A stretch of DNA of 64,000 nucleotides from assembly GCA_949752735.1 (NCBI GenBank), contig OX457038.1:65872182-65936181 (forward strand), given 5' to 3'. This stretch comes from Lumbricus terrestris. Its lineage: Eukaryota; Annelida; Clitellata; Crassiclitellata; Lumbricidae. The translations under genes were made by a program, and so were the position numbers. A model generated the notes under the pieces. It was given only the letters and a program-made list of their open reading frames with translations. It searched no databases and was not told the DNA's origin. Every line of letters starts with the position of its first letter. Within the stretch, counting starts at the first letter, position 1. Below are positions 9,190 through 22,605 of the stretch, piece after piece.

Positions 9190-12100
9190 CTACAACAGAA
9201 AATAGCAGAGCATCACTGCTATAGAATTCCGAATGTCCACGCACATTCTAACTCAAATGTACTGTCCTTTTTTATTGACACATAAAAGTGGATGAATTGG
9301 ATGGAAATTTAAAAAATCCGGGTAGATTTATGGAATCCAGGTTCATGATTGAAATGAATATTATCACAATCATAATTTAATACAAATCATATTCAAAATC
9401 AGTTGGTGACAAAAGTCATGGCTTAAAGATTAGCTAGCATCTTGGAAGCAACTTAAATAAGCAAAGCTTTATGAAAAACTTTAAATGGACTGCATTAGGC
9501 ACCTTGATATATATATATAAATACAGAATCACCTTCGAATGATCATAATTATAATTATCCAAGTGATGATATATCAAAATGATCTGAGAATAAGCATCAC
9601 CACCACAAACGTCAAGGTCTCTATTTTAAAATCTCAACACTTAAACAATGAGCTTCATTGTTTTCCCAGTTGGTCTTAGCACAGTCTCTTTCTTTCTCGT
9701 TCACTTGGTTTTGACTCTGGTCTTGCAGTCTTATTTATCAGACTAGGAAAATTTATAATTAATTAATGCCTTTCACACTATCACTATAAGGTTAAATTGA
9801 ACGCACAATAAAAATAAGTTGCAAGAAGCACAACTAACATGCAGGCATGACTGTCACTTCAGCCGTCACAATTGAAATGATTCCGAAGTTGGCCAGTGCT
9901 CCTCGAATCAATCCACATGGGAAAGCCAAATACTAAAAGAAGAATTTTACATCACCATCCATATACATGTAATACTGCAATTCGCAGAATTATCTTCCAT
10001 TTAAAAACATAACACAGCACCATATATTCACATAACTTTCTGCACTTTATAAGAACAATTATGTTTTGTTGTTAGATGATAAGATTATAGCTTGTTTGTA
10101 GAAGGAACTCAAATATACAAAGCTCTAAAGGGTGGTTTTAAAACTGAGTTACTCTACCAGCGAATTGCGTTTGCAATACTTTGATAATTCATAATTTAAC
10201 ATACATGTAGGACCTCTGAAAACTTGCAATTAAAATTGTGATATTATAAAAGCCTATAGCACATAGTATGCAAGAATAATAACAATTCAATAATAATAAT
10301 ACCATTTTTTATAAATCTGATAACAAAGAATTTAAATTAAATATTGAAACAAATGAATTAAATAATCAAAACTCAGAAATCAAAGAAGATATTCATTTGA
10401 CCAAACAAAAACGTCGATGTACTGAACCTTTGGCGCTAATTCGATAAACTGTTTGTTGTTTGACATCTGCGTTAACAATTTGAATCGATTCTCCTGAAGA
10501 ACAAAAACTCCCTAAGACAAAACAAACAAACTTTAAATTTAAACAAAACTGTCTAGAGCATAATCCAATGGTGTCGAGATTCATACATTTATTAACATAA
10601 AATACCGATGACTCTAATGTGGCTAGATCAGTAATTTGCTGCACCAAGCATTAACTAACTATTACAGTTCTAACAAGAAAACCATAGTATGTTACAGGTA
10701 AACTCTGTAGTTAGTAAGATATATCTAATAAGCACTAATACTAAAGCTCAGCGAACTATGTACAGTTGCAAAGTTCACCCTTATAATAGAATGAAAACAA
10801 GTTTTTTCATTGTAAGTTAATTAACAAGATTTCAAAAGAGAAATCGCAAGTTACTTAATTGTCTGATTTCTTTCAATAAGTTTTAAAATATTGCTGGACA
10901 GTTCAGTAACACAGCAAAAGTTAACAATTCCTAAAAAAAATTCAAATTTCAACAACTAAACAATACATAGTAGTATTTCATATGTCTCTTACTTACACCT
11001 CCAGTGACCAATACCACATTGTCAGGCAGAAGAAGTGGCCCTCATAAGACACGTTAATTATAAATATCCAATTCAAAGTCATCCTAATGATAAGGCTTGA
11101 AGTGATGGTTGCTAGTCAGCAAAATAATCATAAACAAAATTCACAGGCCATTGAAGAAGTGAGGTCAAATTGCTACAGGTCATAAAAACTAGAAGTCAGA
11201 CTACAGTGGGAAAGTAATGAAAGGGAATATCATTAAACAACGAATACAGCTGGGCAAAAAATTCCAGTATTTTGACCAGGTCTCCACGAACGTCGCTGAC
11301 AAAGGTAGCCATAAACAATTCAAAGCTCTGGAAAATTATTGCTCAAGTTCATTTACATTCAATTATCACTTTCTGTGTAGGCTTCTCGAAGAGACGGTAT
11401 ATAAATTTCCGGAATGAGTGAATATAACCGAGTTTGCTATGAACACAGATGGAGCAGAAACCTCATAACAAATTTCTATCCTGGAAAGCAATTTAATCCC
11501 TAACATCTGGGTTGATAGTAAAGCACGCTAACCACTATACACAATAACTATCCCATACTGAACAGAAACCTGGTGGTAACGTAACGTAATGTACCTGGTG
11601 ATTTGTTCGAAGGTTGTCGATTTGTTTCTTGTACAGAGCTGACCAGAAATCTTTACAGATGAACTTCATCGTGTCCAGCTCATCCTTAAACCGTGGCGTG
11701 TCCTTCGTGAAACTAATGACGCCGCCATAACAATAAAAGAAAACAGCAGACAATAGAAGATCAATGACGGCGCCATAACAACCAAAAAAACAACAGACAA
11801 TAGAAGATCAACTCAACCAACACTTCCAAAACATTATCATCTGCTCAAACTCAACATAATTCCACAACACACTTAGATGCTAGACGGTCTGAAAAACCGC
11901 ATGTGGGATGATTTCAAAACGACAATCAGACATCTAAGTCCAGTGCTTGAAATGCTGCTGTTTGCGTCAACGATATAAGTTCCAGTAAAACGTATTTTTG
12001 CATAATGCAAACTTTTTATGACGACTAACGGGGCACAACAGAAAATCTGATGAAATTTTTTCAATAAAAATAGCAGGTATTTGGAATAACGTTGGGCATG

Positions 12101-13531
12101 ACGAACTTTTGCAAGTACAGATTCAAAATTCTCTGCAGTATGCATTTAGAGTTGCTTCGCTTGAATAAAATAAAGAATGATGTCTTCATTAGAATGGCAA
12201 GCTGTATGACAATTTTCTTAGTAAGTAATAAAAGTCTGCGTATGATCGCAATTTTTTAAAGTCCTGGTCTTCAGGTCTAAAGTCTTAGCCATCGTCTTGA
12301 GACCAAAGGTCTCAGCTTAAGGCTCAAAAGAGGTTTCAGATCTAGACAACAAGACTGACTGGAAAACTGCAAGATTTAGCAGGGTATCTAGAAAACCAGT
12401 ACAATACGTAAAAAATACTAAATAAGATGCATATTTCTGTAGAACTGTGAAAGTATTGTTAAAAGATTATACATAAATGTCAAGAAGCACTCATCCATAA
12501 ACAAATTTAAAGTCAAACAAAAATAATTCCTCTACCGTTCAACTAAGCTTTGGCCAACTCGAAATCCAAGCGACTCCAACTTTGACAAGGAATTCTCCTA
12601 AAATATGCAAGTAGGAACAGAGTTAATATTTGATTTTACACTAACCAATCACAAGTCCCAAAGGGACTTCAAAATGAAAGCAAAATGTGCTATATTTTCC
12701 AAATGTTCAGTTTAGAGGTATATGAAGCAGTGCTGTTAATACAATCATGGTTTTAAAGTACCACGAGTATTTAGCGTCTAAGCATGTTTTATTATCATAT
12801 TTAAACCTAACGAAAGAAACAAGTGTATGCTATTACTTTGATTCTTAGCAGGATTGATGAAAAGAATTCTTCGTGTAAAAAGAAGTTGGACTGATGAGAA
12901 GAGTTCCTTGCCCAAATAGAAGTTGGAAATAAGTCCTTGTGAAAATAGAAGTTGAATTGAAGAAAAGAATTCACAGTACACAGAGAAGTTGGAAAAGAAT
13001 TATTGGCGTAAACCGACGTCTGGTAGGCCTAATTATGGACATTGGTCGACTGTGTACTAAACAACGCAAAGAACAGCATTGAAAAGATGGTATTAATTTA
13101 CCATCTCCCATTTAAGTCGCACCTTTTGTACGATGGTGGATTGGCTGACAACAGCACACGAAAATCCGGTTAAACTATTACTTCTGAGCATCCGCGAAAT
13201 ACCACCCCATCTGGTGCCCTCTTATTCCATCACCTCGAGTGCATATATGACTTCCATTTTAATTCAAGCAACTTGTGCATTAGCAACCGTGATCAAATAA
13301 GTTATTCCAGCTAGGCCACGGAAGGGAGGTGTCAAGTACGTGTTAGGGTCTATGCTGTCTGGCAAGCATTTTAAGCATAAACGCATTGCGTCATTGTTAC
13401 AGTAGGAAGATAATTTAGAGCGTTTTCATCATAATTCAATTAAAATCAGTAACCTTTTCTTCGTCGCTCACTGATCCACAAATCATTTCCACAACTTCCA
13501 TATGAAGAAACTCGAACACGTCGTCCGCCAT
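9158..13531 (-). CDS. TRAPPC6B: TRAPP complex subunit 6B
   Basis: Minus strand, exons 13531-13454, 12597-12536, 11712-11595, 10493-10428, 9932-9839, 9189-9158; 149 codons as joined (human about 158). TRAPPC6 is a small bet3-fold subunit of the TRAPP tethering/Rab-GEF complexes of ER-Golgi and Golgi traffic. Recognisable blocks are MADDVFEFLHMEVVEMI at the start, 'LESLGFRVGQSLVERFTKDT', 'KDELDTMKFICKDFW' with 'YKKQIDNLRTNHQ', 'NRFKLLTQMS', 'YLAFPCGLIRGALANFGI', and 'MPACKFQIQIQRV' before TAG. Phases match across all listed junctions. The family has a short 'GIYVLQ' segment between NHQ and DN.F; its exon was not found (see findings). The promoter should lie just above 13531. Paralogue 6A is less likely by wording of the conserved blocks. 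Confidence 0.92.
9839..9932 (-). CDS. TRAPPC6B: TRAPPC6B exon YLAFPCGLIRGAL
   Basis: Acceptor TTTTAG, donor T|GTTAGT. It encodes the most conserved C-terminal block through 'IVTAEVTVMPA'. Without splicing the frame hits a stop after MPAC, so the intron is required for the usual ending. Confidence 0.92.
10428..10493 (-). CDS. TRAPPC6B: TRAPPC6B exon ENRFKLLTQMS
   Basis: Acceptor TTCTTCAG, donor AAG|GTTCAG; 22 codons, phase 0 on both sides. It corresponds to the family's DNKFRLLTQMSAGKQYLEH block. Confidence 0.92.
11595..11712 (-). CDS. TRAPPC6B: TRAPPC6B exon FTKDTPRFKDEL
   Basis: Acceptor TCATTAG, donor CAG|GTACAT; 39 codons plus a split Arg. It is nearly identical in wording to vertebrate TRAPPC6B over 'FKDELDTMKFICKDFW' and 'KKQIDNLRTNHQ'. 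The frame stays open past the donor (VHYVTLPPG). Confidence 0.95.
12536..12597 (-). CDS. TRAPPC6B: TRAPPC6B exon LGFRVGQSLVE
   Basis: Acceptor TTTTAG, donor CG|GTAGAG; 20 codons ENSLSKLESLGFRVGQSLVE, ending phase 2 to give the Arg of RFTKD. Confidence 0.93.
12857..13005. repeat. Degenerate tandem repeat in TRAPPC6B intron 1
   Basis: Four imperfect copies of a roughly 38-bp unit containing 'agaagttgga' and 'aaagaattc'. The short minus ORF through it is a repeat translation. Confidence 0.5.
13454..13531 (-). CDS. TRAPPC6B: TRAPPC6B first coding exon
   Basis: ATG in context AAAATGGCGGACGAC; MADDVFEFLHMEVVEMICGS to 'DEEK', donor AAG|GTTACT, phase 0. The ATGGCGGAC context also looks like a YY1 core, common at housekeeping starts. 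Confidence 0.92.
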
Positions 13532-15107
13532 TTTAACTTTTATTTACATCCAAAGCAAAGATTTTATATTATAAGTTTGTAAGGAGTCCTTGATCCAAAG
13601 GAAAGAAGTATAATTTTTAAAGAGGACTCTTGAACGCCACCAAGCGGTTGTTTAAATGTTAAATCTCCAGGAAAGAAATCAAAATAGTTTAATGAGATCG
13701 ATATGTACATGGGCGGAGTTTGCCATTTATAGGCCCTTAATGCAATGTTGAATGACCTCTTAATGCAGTGTACGTGGAATGAAATCCCTTCTTTTTGGGG
13801 TGTCATCATTGCTGTATAAAAACATTTACTAGGCTTTATCCGCTGCTCCTTTGTGCTTGTTAACTGTCGCGTTATGTCGATCGGTTATTTTGTCAATAAA
13901 ACGAATATCTATTATTATCCTCAACCCTTCGCTTCTTGATGTCTTCAATTCTTATTTCTTGGGTGCTGTCACGCCGAGAGCACATCTGAATAGACCTACT
14001 GTAAAAGACGCTTTATAAATTCTCATATACAATTATTACAACAAAATACAATACGCTGTTTAGATCGATAATTAAGCCTGTAAGTGGAATACTGACATTT
14101 AGGTTGTCTCTGTGACTATAGCTAGGTGAGCTTAGGCTTAGCCTACTACACCCAGTGCGTTTGCCTCAATTTACATTAATAATATAAGTCGATTGATGTC
14201 ACTATCTCGAATATGACATCATCGCAAAATTAAATGACGTAATATTTCTGTTTGTTCATTCGATTCATTTCTGCTGATGACTGCAGAGAAGAAGTTACTC
14301 CAAAGACGATGAAGATGTCGACGAAGATGACACAATAAACGATGAAAGAAGACGAATTAAGATGTGATCAGAGATCGAAAAGTCGACGAGCATATAGGCG
14401 TACCATCACCGTCATTTCAAAGACCGAAAATAATCGATCGGTGAGTAGGATGTTCAATTGGTAATAAAGCGTTAAAGTACTTAATAGCAATTAGCGTAGA
14501 GTCGTAGACAGAAAGGTAGAGAGACGAGTTGATGATAGACAGAGCTAGGCAGACGCGCAAACAGGCAGGCCTATAATTTATAGTCCTAGTCCTAGTCGAT
14601 TCAAAGACAAAAAGAAGACAGCCAGAGGCAGACATATATAGGCCTAGTTAGTAGTTATAAGGTCGTTGAGTGGGACTCATTCGCTTCTACGCAGCTGTCT
14701 CTAGGCCTAATCCTCTGCTCCCACGTCTAAAGTGCACAACTAGCATTATGACGTCATTTTTATATAAGTTTAATTTGACGTCATAAATATTTTTAACCAG
14801 GCCTATTAATAAATTCACACGTACGTCATTTTATGTTTAGTCGAATGAAGTTTATTATGACGTCTTGGGTATATGTTACTTTGACCATGAAACGTAATGG
14901 ATTCTGCAGAATAGAGGGATGGACGACAATGCAACTTGTATGCAAGGATGTCGATTGTTTGTTTAATTTAGAAACCGTTCAGAAAGACGATGAAAAATAC
15001 CTGAAGACGAATGAATGTATAAATTCTGAAGACGTTTGAGGCGAAAGAACGAAGACGCAAATGTAAGTGATTCGATTAGCCTACTGTAGTTTACAGTTTA
15101 TTATATT

Positions 15108-15245
15108 GACTTGTATGTTTGCATGTATGTATAATGTATATATGTACGTACGTACGTATGCATGCATGTATGTATGTGTGTAGGTAGGTCTATGCATGTA
15201 TGTATGTGTGAATGCATGCATATGTGTATATAGCATGTATGCATG
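15108..15245. repeat. TGTA/TGCA microsatellite
   Basis: Imperfect tetranucleotide runs of 'tgta', 'cgta' and 'tgca'. The His/Thr/Tyr-rich minus ORF across it is an artefact of the repeat. Confidence 0.8.
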
Positions 15246-18200
15246 TATCGAAGCAACATAATTGGTACTATGAGTATATGCCAACAATATGATTGTTACG
15301 TGAATCATGATTATGATCTGTAAACTTGTGCAAAGGAAAACCGATCTCAACGCATCCTTGTCGTAGATTTTCTTTCCCAATGCGCTGATTAAATTTTAAG
15401 ACAAGACATTATTTAAAAGAGAAAATCTAAATTAAGTCTTTAAGTTTTCCTGGAGAACATGCATTAGAATATGCATTAGAACGACAGCTGCAAATGGCAT
15501 ATTAGGTGTAAACTTTTCATTCACTCACTCAACCAAACACCACCACAACCTTTCATCTTCCTTTTCAACAGCAGTCGACCTTTGATTCATATTCTAATCT
15601 CCTAAATGCAGCAAATGGGAATCCTGTACTTTACTTATTACAAGGCTACATATAATAAAAATTTATTTGTCATAACATGTATTAATTATCTTCATGGTTT
15701 TTTGTTGTTGTTGCTTTAGGAACCGCTGTATGACTGTCTGAAAGGATTGACCTGAGAGAGGATTGGACTGAGGGGTTGTGATGAGTGATGGTTGTGTGGA
15801 TTTGTGTTGTTTTGTTGTTGTTGTGTGTTTGTAGTTTATTTGTATTAGTACCTGCCGGGCCTCTGGCGTGGTGTAAAACCCCGTAAGCTCCTCGCAAAGG
15901 CAGGAGGGCCCCTGGCGCGGATCAGCCCAATATCCCGCAAGCCCACTATTATTAACTTTAAATATATATTTTTTATTATGTGTTGTGTGAGGTTGAGCGG
16001 GGGGTTGAGGAAGGGGATGAAGGGACCGTATGACGAGAGGGAAGCGGTGGACATGTCGCCAGATCAGAGAAAGCAACTGAAACACAGTCTCAAAAGAAGG
16101 ACCTCAACTCATTCGACAATGTTTATCCGAAATAGAATGAATACTTTGATGCAAGACTGAAACAGATCTTTTGCAACTAGAGTCATTAAATTGTGCGGCG
16201 AGGAACATATCTCACAATCAATGAACTTTGTAATAAAGTGGCAGTGATTCATCTTTTCTGTGTCGTGTCTTTTCTAACACAGTGTACTCTTACACCATGC
16301 TTTCTCGCTGTTCTCGGCTGCGGCCCTGCCATTGTATTATACCAAAGTATTTAAGCAAGTAAGAAGGAACTGAAGTTCTGATAAACAATTTTCCGATTCT
16401 CTACTAATCAGGGCTTCTTTTAAAGAATTTTTAGACCTGCACACCTCCTTCTCTCCCTTCCCATCCTCCGTGCTAAATTATTTCAAACCGGATGACAAGA
16501 CTAGTTTAAACTATGTTGAACTGCACAAAAAGCTTCTACAGCAGCTGTACAAATTCGTTTAGAACTGCACTTTCTGTGTAGAACTGCACACTAAAAAAGT
16601 CTTGCCCAAGCTTCCACTATGTCCACGTCCACCACATAACGATTCATCCATTAACTCTGTTAAGCAGATGTTACTTTTAATCGTGTGTAGCGCTCGACAA
16701 TAAAAACAAAATTAACGACCTGACAAATAATTTATTTTAAAACGTCACATAAAGCCATAACACGTACGTGACGTGACTTCTGTCTTAGATTGATCGAACA
16801 TACGAAAATGATCAGAAACTCGTCACACATTTTCCAAACACAAAGTACAAAATGATTCTTAAGAATGGAAAACAATGTTTGATCCAGAACTAATTGCATC
16901 CTATTCACGTGCACGTATGTACATGCATGTAAGCATGCGCATGTGAAGACAGTACAGTACTTATGAGAAACTCTAAAGTAACGCATGGTCAACTAACTAA
17001 TCTAAACAAGTGTGTCAGTTGAACGTGTATGTTGTTGAACTACGGTACTTATTCACGCATGGGAAGACTGTTGCAGAAGACAGGTCTTTATTTCAGCATC
17101 TAAAAACCACCAGATGCACAATGAATCTGAACATTGAACACCAGCATATAAAAATCGTCAACACTAAAGAGTCATTCGAAAGCCAAGAGCAGGGCACCAG
17201 CTTATTCATGATTTCAAAGCAGTGTCTACTATTAGCCCTGCCAGGCAGACAAAATTATTAGGTGCTGTCCAGTGTACGGTCGATGCGCTCATTTACAGCA
17301 CAGATATTTTAATAGATCTTTCTATTCTGCCAGAGATTCAAACCCCCAACTCAGAGTTGACAATGTAGTAGGCTAACCATTAGACTTGTGCACAAACCTA
17401 TAAAACATTGCGAAATTAAGGAAATCATTAAAGTATCAGAACGAAACAATCTTCAAGAATGAAACTAACAAAACTTGCCTTTTGCAATCATCTTCCTCTT
17501 AAGGTTCACACAAAGTTGTGCATAGAAATTATAAAGGCAAAAGGTTTTCAAAACAAATTAACAAAACCACAAGAAATGATTTAATTGTTCGAGAAGAATT
17601 AGTTAAGTGTTTCACAATGCTCGATAAAGATGTCTGAATAAGAGTAAACTAAAATGGAATTTATTTAATAAAAAAAAGTTCAATCCAATCACCAAATGAG
17701 TACTTTGAACATGAAATTAGACAAATCACAAATTAATACTAGATAAACAAAAATTATTTAACAGAAACAAAATCAAAATATATGCGAACAAAAAAATTAA
17801 TCCCAAGCAGCTTGCCACACGCTCCACAGTCATTCTGAGTATACTCAGTGAGTCATTGGAATAGGTGTTGAACACAACCTCATTTAGTTCTTGGACCATT
17901 ACAGGAAAATCAATGACAGGAAAGATGAAGAAAGTCACCCAAAGACAATGTAGTACATAAACTGCTAAACCATGCAGTGAAAACAAAGTAAATAAGTCGC
18001 CAGATGTTTTAAAACCGGAGAAATAGTTCGTGCTTACAGATATTTTCAGCATATTTATTAACTGAAACATTTAAAGGAAAACTTAACACAAGAGACCATC
18101 ATAAAATGGAAACTGTGTCACCATCATCATCACCACATATGCATGACAGATAAGAAGAGAAAATGAAAGGCATGACGCTGGAAATTCATGGAAGGCACAA

Positions 18201-18450
18201 CACAAAGAGGAAGACATTGGCTCAAAGACATACCGTACATGGTAAAACTCTGGTTCTAACCGGCATTCCCAACTATGACAGAGACGTGCAAAGGTTAACA
18301 AATGTGCAGTAGATACGTACATATTTTCCGCACACAATTAAAGCGGTGATGAATTCATAGGAACTCGAAACCACTCCTCGTAAGACTACACGAAAAAAGG
18401 TTCCAGCAAAACAAAGAACTGGCAAATATTTAGCAGTTGCATGGGAAAAC

Positions 18451-18474
18451 AAGATGGCGGACAAGATGGCGGCC
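18451..18474 (+). promoter_or_regulatory. Tandem YY1-like motifs
   Basis: Two copies of ACAAGATGGCGG 12 bp apart. CAAGATGGCGGC is the YY1 consensus, usually found just downstream of a start site. No gene follows on either strand that I can recognise; the ATG leads to only a 13-codon ORF. Confidence 0.35.
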
Positions 18475-20929
18475 AATTGCTTAAAATGGCTATAAGTAAA
18501 CTACTGTATGTGATAGAGACACGATTTTAACATCTAGAATGTTTGCACTAACACAGGCACTGGAATTAAACTCGTTCATACGCACAATTAAGCCGACATA
18601 CGATATTGAAGGCATTTTAAAATTGTTAATTCAATCATCAGTACGAACATCATTGTTCTTTAGTTACCTCATTAATAATTCAACACTGAATAAGGCAAAT
18701 CATTATCATACAACAGTGACAACAAACAACGGAAACTATTAATTAAGATCGATATCAATAGCTCTACGAAGATATTTTAGTACAAACAAACTTTATCATA
18801 AATCTTGCAGTAGGATAACGATAACAATTGATGATGGAAATGATAATCATTTTGTTCAAAAATGTAATGCAGATAACAAGATACTATGATACTTATTTAC
18901 ACGAGTTCTCATATCTTTCCAGCGAAACAAATTATCGATTAATACAAATGCAATGAACTGTTGATATGAATGCAGCGTTCACATAAAATGGAAAAACAAC
19001 TAAGAAGTTAAACAAATTCGAGAACCATTTACAGTCTACTTGACTCAACATGAGACCAACAATTAGTCAAACGAGCATGCAGATCAAATGTGCTAAACAA
19101 GTTGTGTTAAACGTTGCACACATCAGACAGATTCAATAGTCCAATAATGTCTAACATCAATGAAACTATCTCGTAGCAGACTGGTTTCCGAGAAGATATA
19201 GACAAGAAACCCACTCAAACCACACATGAAAGTGAATGCTGAGAGACAGAAACAGCCTGGCATCAAAACAAAATTCAATGCTATTTGCCACCAGATAGTA
19301 TCATAAACAACTGCTAATGTTGCAACAAAAGTTTTTTATTACTAAAATACTGATATCCTAAAACATTCATGCAACATTTATTGTCAATTGTTCTCAAACG
19401 CTACTTTTAAAAACTTTAAGAAACTTCCAGAAAGAGTTATACCAAAAGTTTCTCAACCAACTGCAGAAATTAGACTTTCTCATTATCAAATGTTAAAAGC
19501 AGAATATACAAGTTCAGACACATTACCAATTGTTACAATTCCTCTCAGCTGACAAATTCGTAGCAATTACAATTACCTTTTATGCACACGACACTTTACA
19601 ATTTAAGCAACCATAAAACAATTTCAAGTCATCAATATTGGTACGCCAAAACAATTCACATCAGAAACCCTGAACTGATAGGCCCTATACAATGTATAAA
19701 TTTGCTGACTAAATTTATGAGTAAAATACCCGACAACAGTATCAGATCTTTCTCTCTATCAGCTGAATAGTAATAAATGCTCAAGTTTTCAGGTTGTATC
19801 CAGCATGGAGCAGAAACAATCCAATCATACTTATATTACAGTTGTCATGCCACTGAAGTTTTCTTTCAAACTATCAGTGTAATGGTCGCCACTGGACTGC
19901 ATCTTTTTATATAGCAATGGTCAGCGACTTTCAGAAAATCCCGTCACAACTGCTCCAAGCTAAAGAAAGTTACTTCCTCTGATAAAAATGGTGCCACATA
20001 TCGGTATGACAATTGTAGGAAGCACTATGGAAGCTACCATTTATCTGTGTGTTCTCTATATCGCCATGAAGCATGTATCAATGACTAACTATTTAAATGC
20101 CTCTTGGTGGAGTCTACACAAAGTCGACTGAATTGAATACATGCGACTTGGTACATGCTGTTAGCACACCTAGGGGTCTGGCTTGGTTAGATAAGTTTTT
20201 GTTTCCATAGCTTTCTTTGTCCACAGACGACCTGTTTACAAATGATTCTGAGTAGATCTCTGACAACCTGAATCTAGGTCTTGAAAATTACAATTTCTGA
20301 GCAGAAGGTCACTTTGCTGGTAGAGACAACTCAATCCATCAGCACTGAAAGAAAGTGTACTTCTCTAAAATAAATTTACCCGCAAAAATTCAAACAAACA
20401 AAAACAAAGACCTCTTCAGACTCCTGCAAAGATTAATTCAAGTTTCCATGGAATCCCAATTTGGCCCTAAGACTTGAATACAGCACTCAGAACAAAGCAC
20501 AAGCAAGGGCACAGATACCCAATTACCCATGGCTACCAGGCTACATATAGAGCAAAAATGCCTCTGGCAAAGCAGGCTACTGCAGCATAAATATCCTTGC
20601 ACGCCATTTCAGCATGCATGATTAAAGAATGACTAACATCATAATTACACTGTTAAAATTTAAACTCTTAAAAGACTTCGATCAGTGCTAAAATCTTCTT
20701 AAAATGTCTTGCTAAAATGCAATTCTCTCATAACACAGTTGGATAATAGGTCTAAAATTTCATTAAGACATAATTCTATCATGACATGCCTAATTTAAAA
20801 AAAACATGAAAACGTATCTGAGCAAATTCGTAACATGACTTTCTACAAAATGACCTTGTTCTGACATGATTTCAATATAACATCAGTCTTGTAATAGCCT
20901 GACCTTGATCTAATTCAGTACAGAACTAG

Positions 20930-21029
20930 TTATCCCAAACATAGAAATAGCTATCCCAAACATAGAAACAGCTATCCCAAACATAGAAATAGCTATCCCA
21001 AACATAGAAATAGCTATCCCAAACATAGC
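20930..21029. repeat. 21-bp minisatellite
   Basis: Almost five copies of 'agctatcccaaacatagaaa' plus one base, with very few differences between copies, suggesting recent expansion. Confidence 0.9.
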
Positions 21030-22605
21030 ATCTCAAGGATCTAAACAAGTTGAGAGAACACATCAAACATATTATACACACATGACTTTCATCTGTAGGA
21101 AACTACATACATAGCATAAAAACATAGCATAATAACATAGCATGGTCAATGTAACATGAAGTAGAATACAGTAAAGTCTTTGTGATAACTTAACATGATC
21201 AACATAAAACAAAACAAAACATGATCTTAGACATCCCCCACGCAGCAGTTCATATCATGACGCAGTGCATCTTTATATAATCGCATTCACAACAAAGTTG
21301 ATTTCAGTCTTCGATATCACGATGAATTGAATTGATTTCAACTTCATCTGACACCAGAGATCCACGAAATGCTACAGGTCTCCAACGCAAATAGATGCCA
21401 ATTGCATTCTCTTGTATATGACCATTTATAAAACAAGATGCACTTTCAATCTTTAACAAAATCTAATAAAAGAAAAAAGAAATGATCAAGGAAAAGCAGT
21501 CCGTAACAGGAAACTGCAGGAGGCGTAGAGCATTTTCTTAGCTCAACAAGTGAGAGACAGTTGGCAGTCCTAAACAGCCTGTTCAAAATGACAGTATGCA
21601 GCAGATGCACTCATTTTACAGACAACTTTGCTAGGTATGATAATGGAAGAGAATCTTCATTTATCCTTCATCTGAGAAAGTTTGTAAATGCAAAGATCTT
21701 GTGCCTTATAGTCCAGCATATCAACCATTTGGCAGAAGCAAAAAGATTCAAAATAACACTGATATTATATCTACAGAGATCACACTCCTATTATAAAATG
21801 ATTTCAGTTATCTGAAATCGATTGCACCACAGCAAGTTATTTTTTTTCAACATATCTGGTAATAATAAATAAGTAATAAAAACATATCAATTCAGACAGG
21901 TCATCCTACCTCAGTGTACAATGTACATGTATAAAAATTCTAACAACAGTAATAGTTTTGGCAGAGCTCCAAACGTTTTGTTGCAAAGTGCTGGCTTATA
22001 TTTACTACAGACTTTACAGAAATGCTGAGAAATGCACCACATTATCTGTTTATTTTTCAATTTCTGCAAAACAATACGAAAAGCTGAGAATGAGAAAGCT
22101 CAAGATCAATTTGCAGAGCACATGAAGAATAGTATCAAGCCGCTAGAGAATGCATGCACGGTATTACGAAAGATACCGCATACCAAAGAAGAAATTCTGA
22201 CACAAATACTGAAGCTCATAAAAAATTAAATTTAACAAATTGTTTTGATATCAGGGTCAGGCCATAAAAGACTGCAAATGTAAATTGCTGTTAAATATAC
22301 CGGTAGTGGTTTATTATTAGTAGCCATTTCCTCTGGTCCAACACTGATTATCACAAACAGGGTGCAATTAATACTTTGTCAACAGCTGGGAAGACCTTAC
22401 AATGGAAGCAATATATCTATATGGAAATGCGTTCATATTGCCGTCCTTTCAAAGTTCATAGGAGCACATGTTTCCGCACAAAAGAACAATAAGCAACTGT
22501 AACTGAAGGACATTTTCCAAGTACTTTAAAAAGCGAAATGCCCGAGTGGAGGTTCAAACACATTCTCTTCTCCATCTTACAAGTCAAGTACCAACATGCC
22601 CCACT
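21030..22605. other. RALGAPA 3' flank
   Basis: AT-rich. A minus-strand AATAAA (plus TTTATT, 22310-22315) is a candidate poly(A) site about 290 bp beyond the assigned RALGAPA stop. No coding feature supported; the 65-codon ORF at 22032-22229 is unrecognised. Confidence 0.4.

Larger units (their letters stand above)
13532..20929. other. Intergenic, no supported gene
   Basis: Seven kb between TRAPPC6B and the RALGAPA 3' end. Contents: AGGCCT-containing patches 14560-14720, a TGTA/TGCA microsatellite 15108-15245, a GC-rich block 15840-15950, and a tandem YY1-like motif at 18451-18474. Short ORFs at 14833, 15978, 17010 and 18539 have no recognisable domain or consistent splice context. Confidence 0.5.

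Noticed and set aside
13576..13970. Possible solo LTR (TG..CA ends, TATAAAAA and AATAAAA inside)
   Set aside because: No matching 5-bp flanking duplication and no second copy in the window.
14833..15039. 68-codon plus-strand ORF
   Set aside because: No recognisable domain, no supporting splice partners, flanked by repeats.
15978..16160. 60-codon charged ORF as a gene
   Set aside because: Too short and unrecognised to call; kept as a finding about the surrounding block.
22032..22229. 65-codon ORF with a helical, charged C-terminal half
   Set aside because: No family recognised, AT-rich flank, no splice or promoter evidence.
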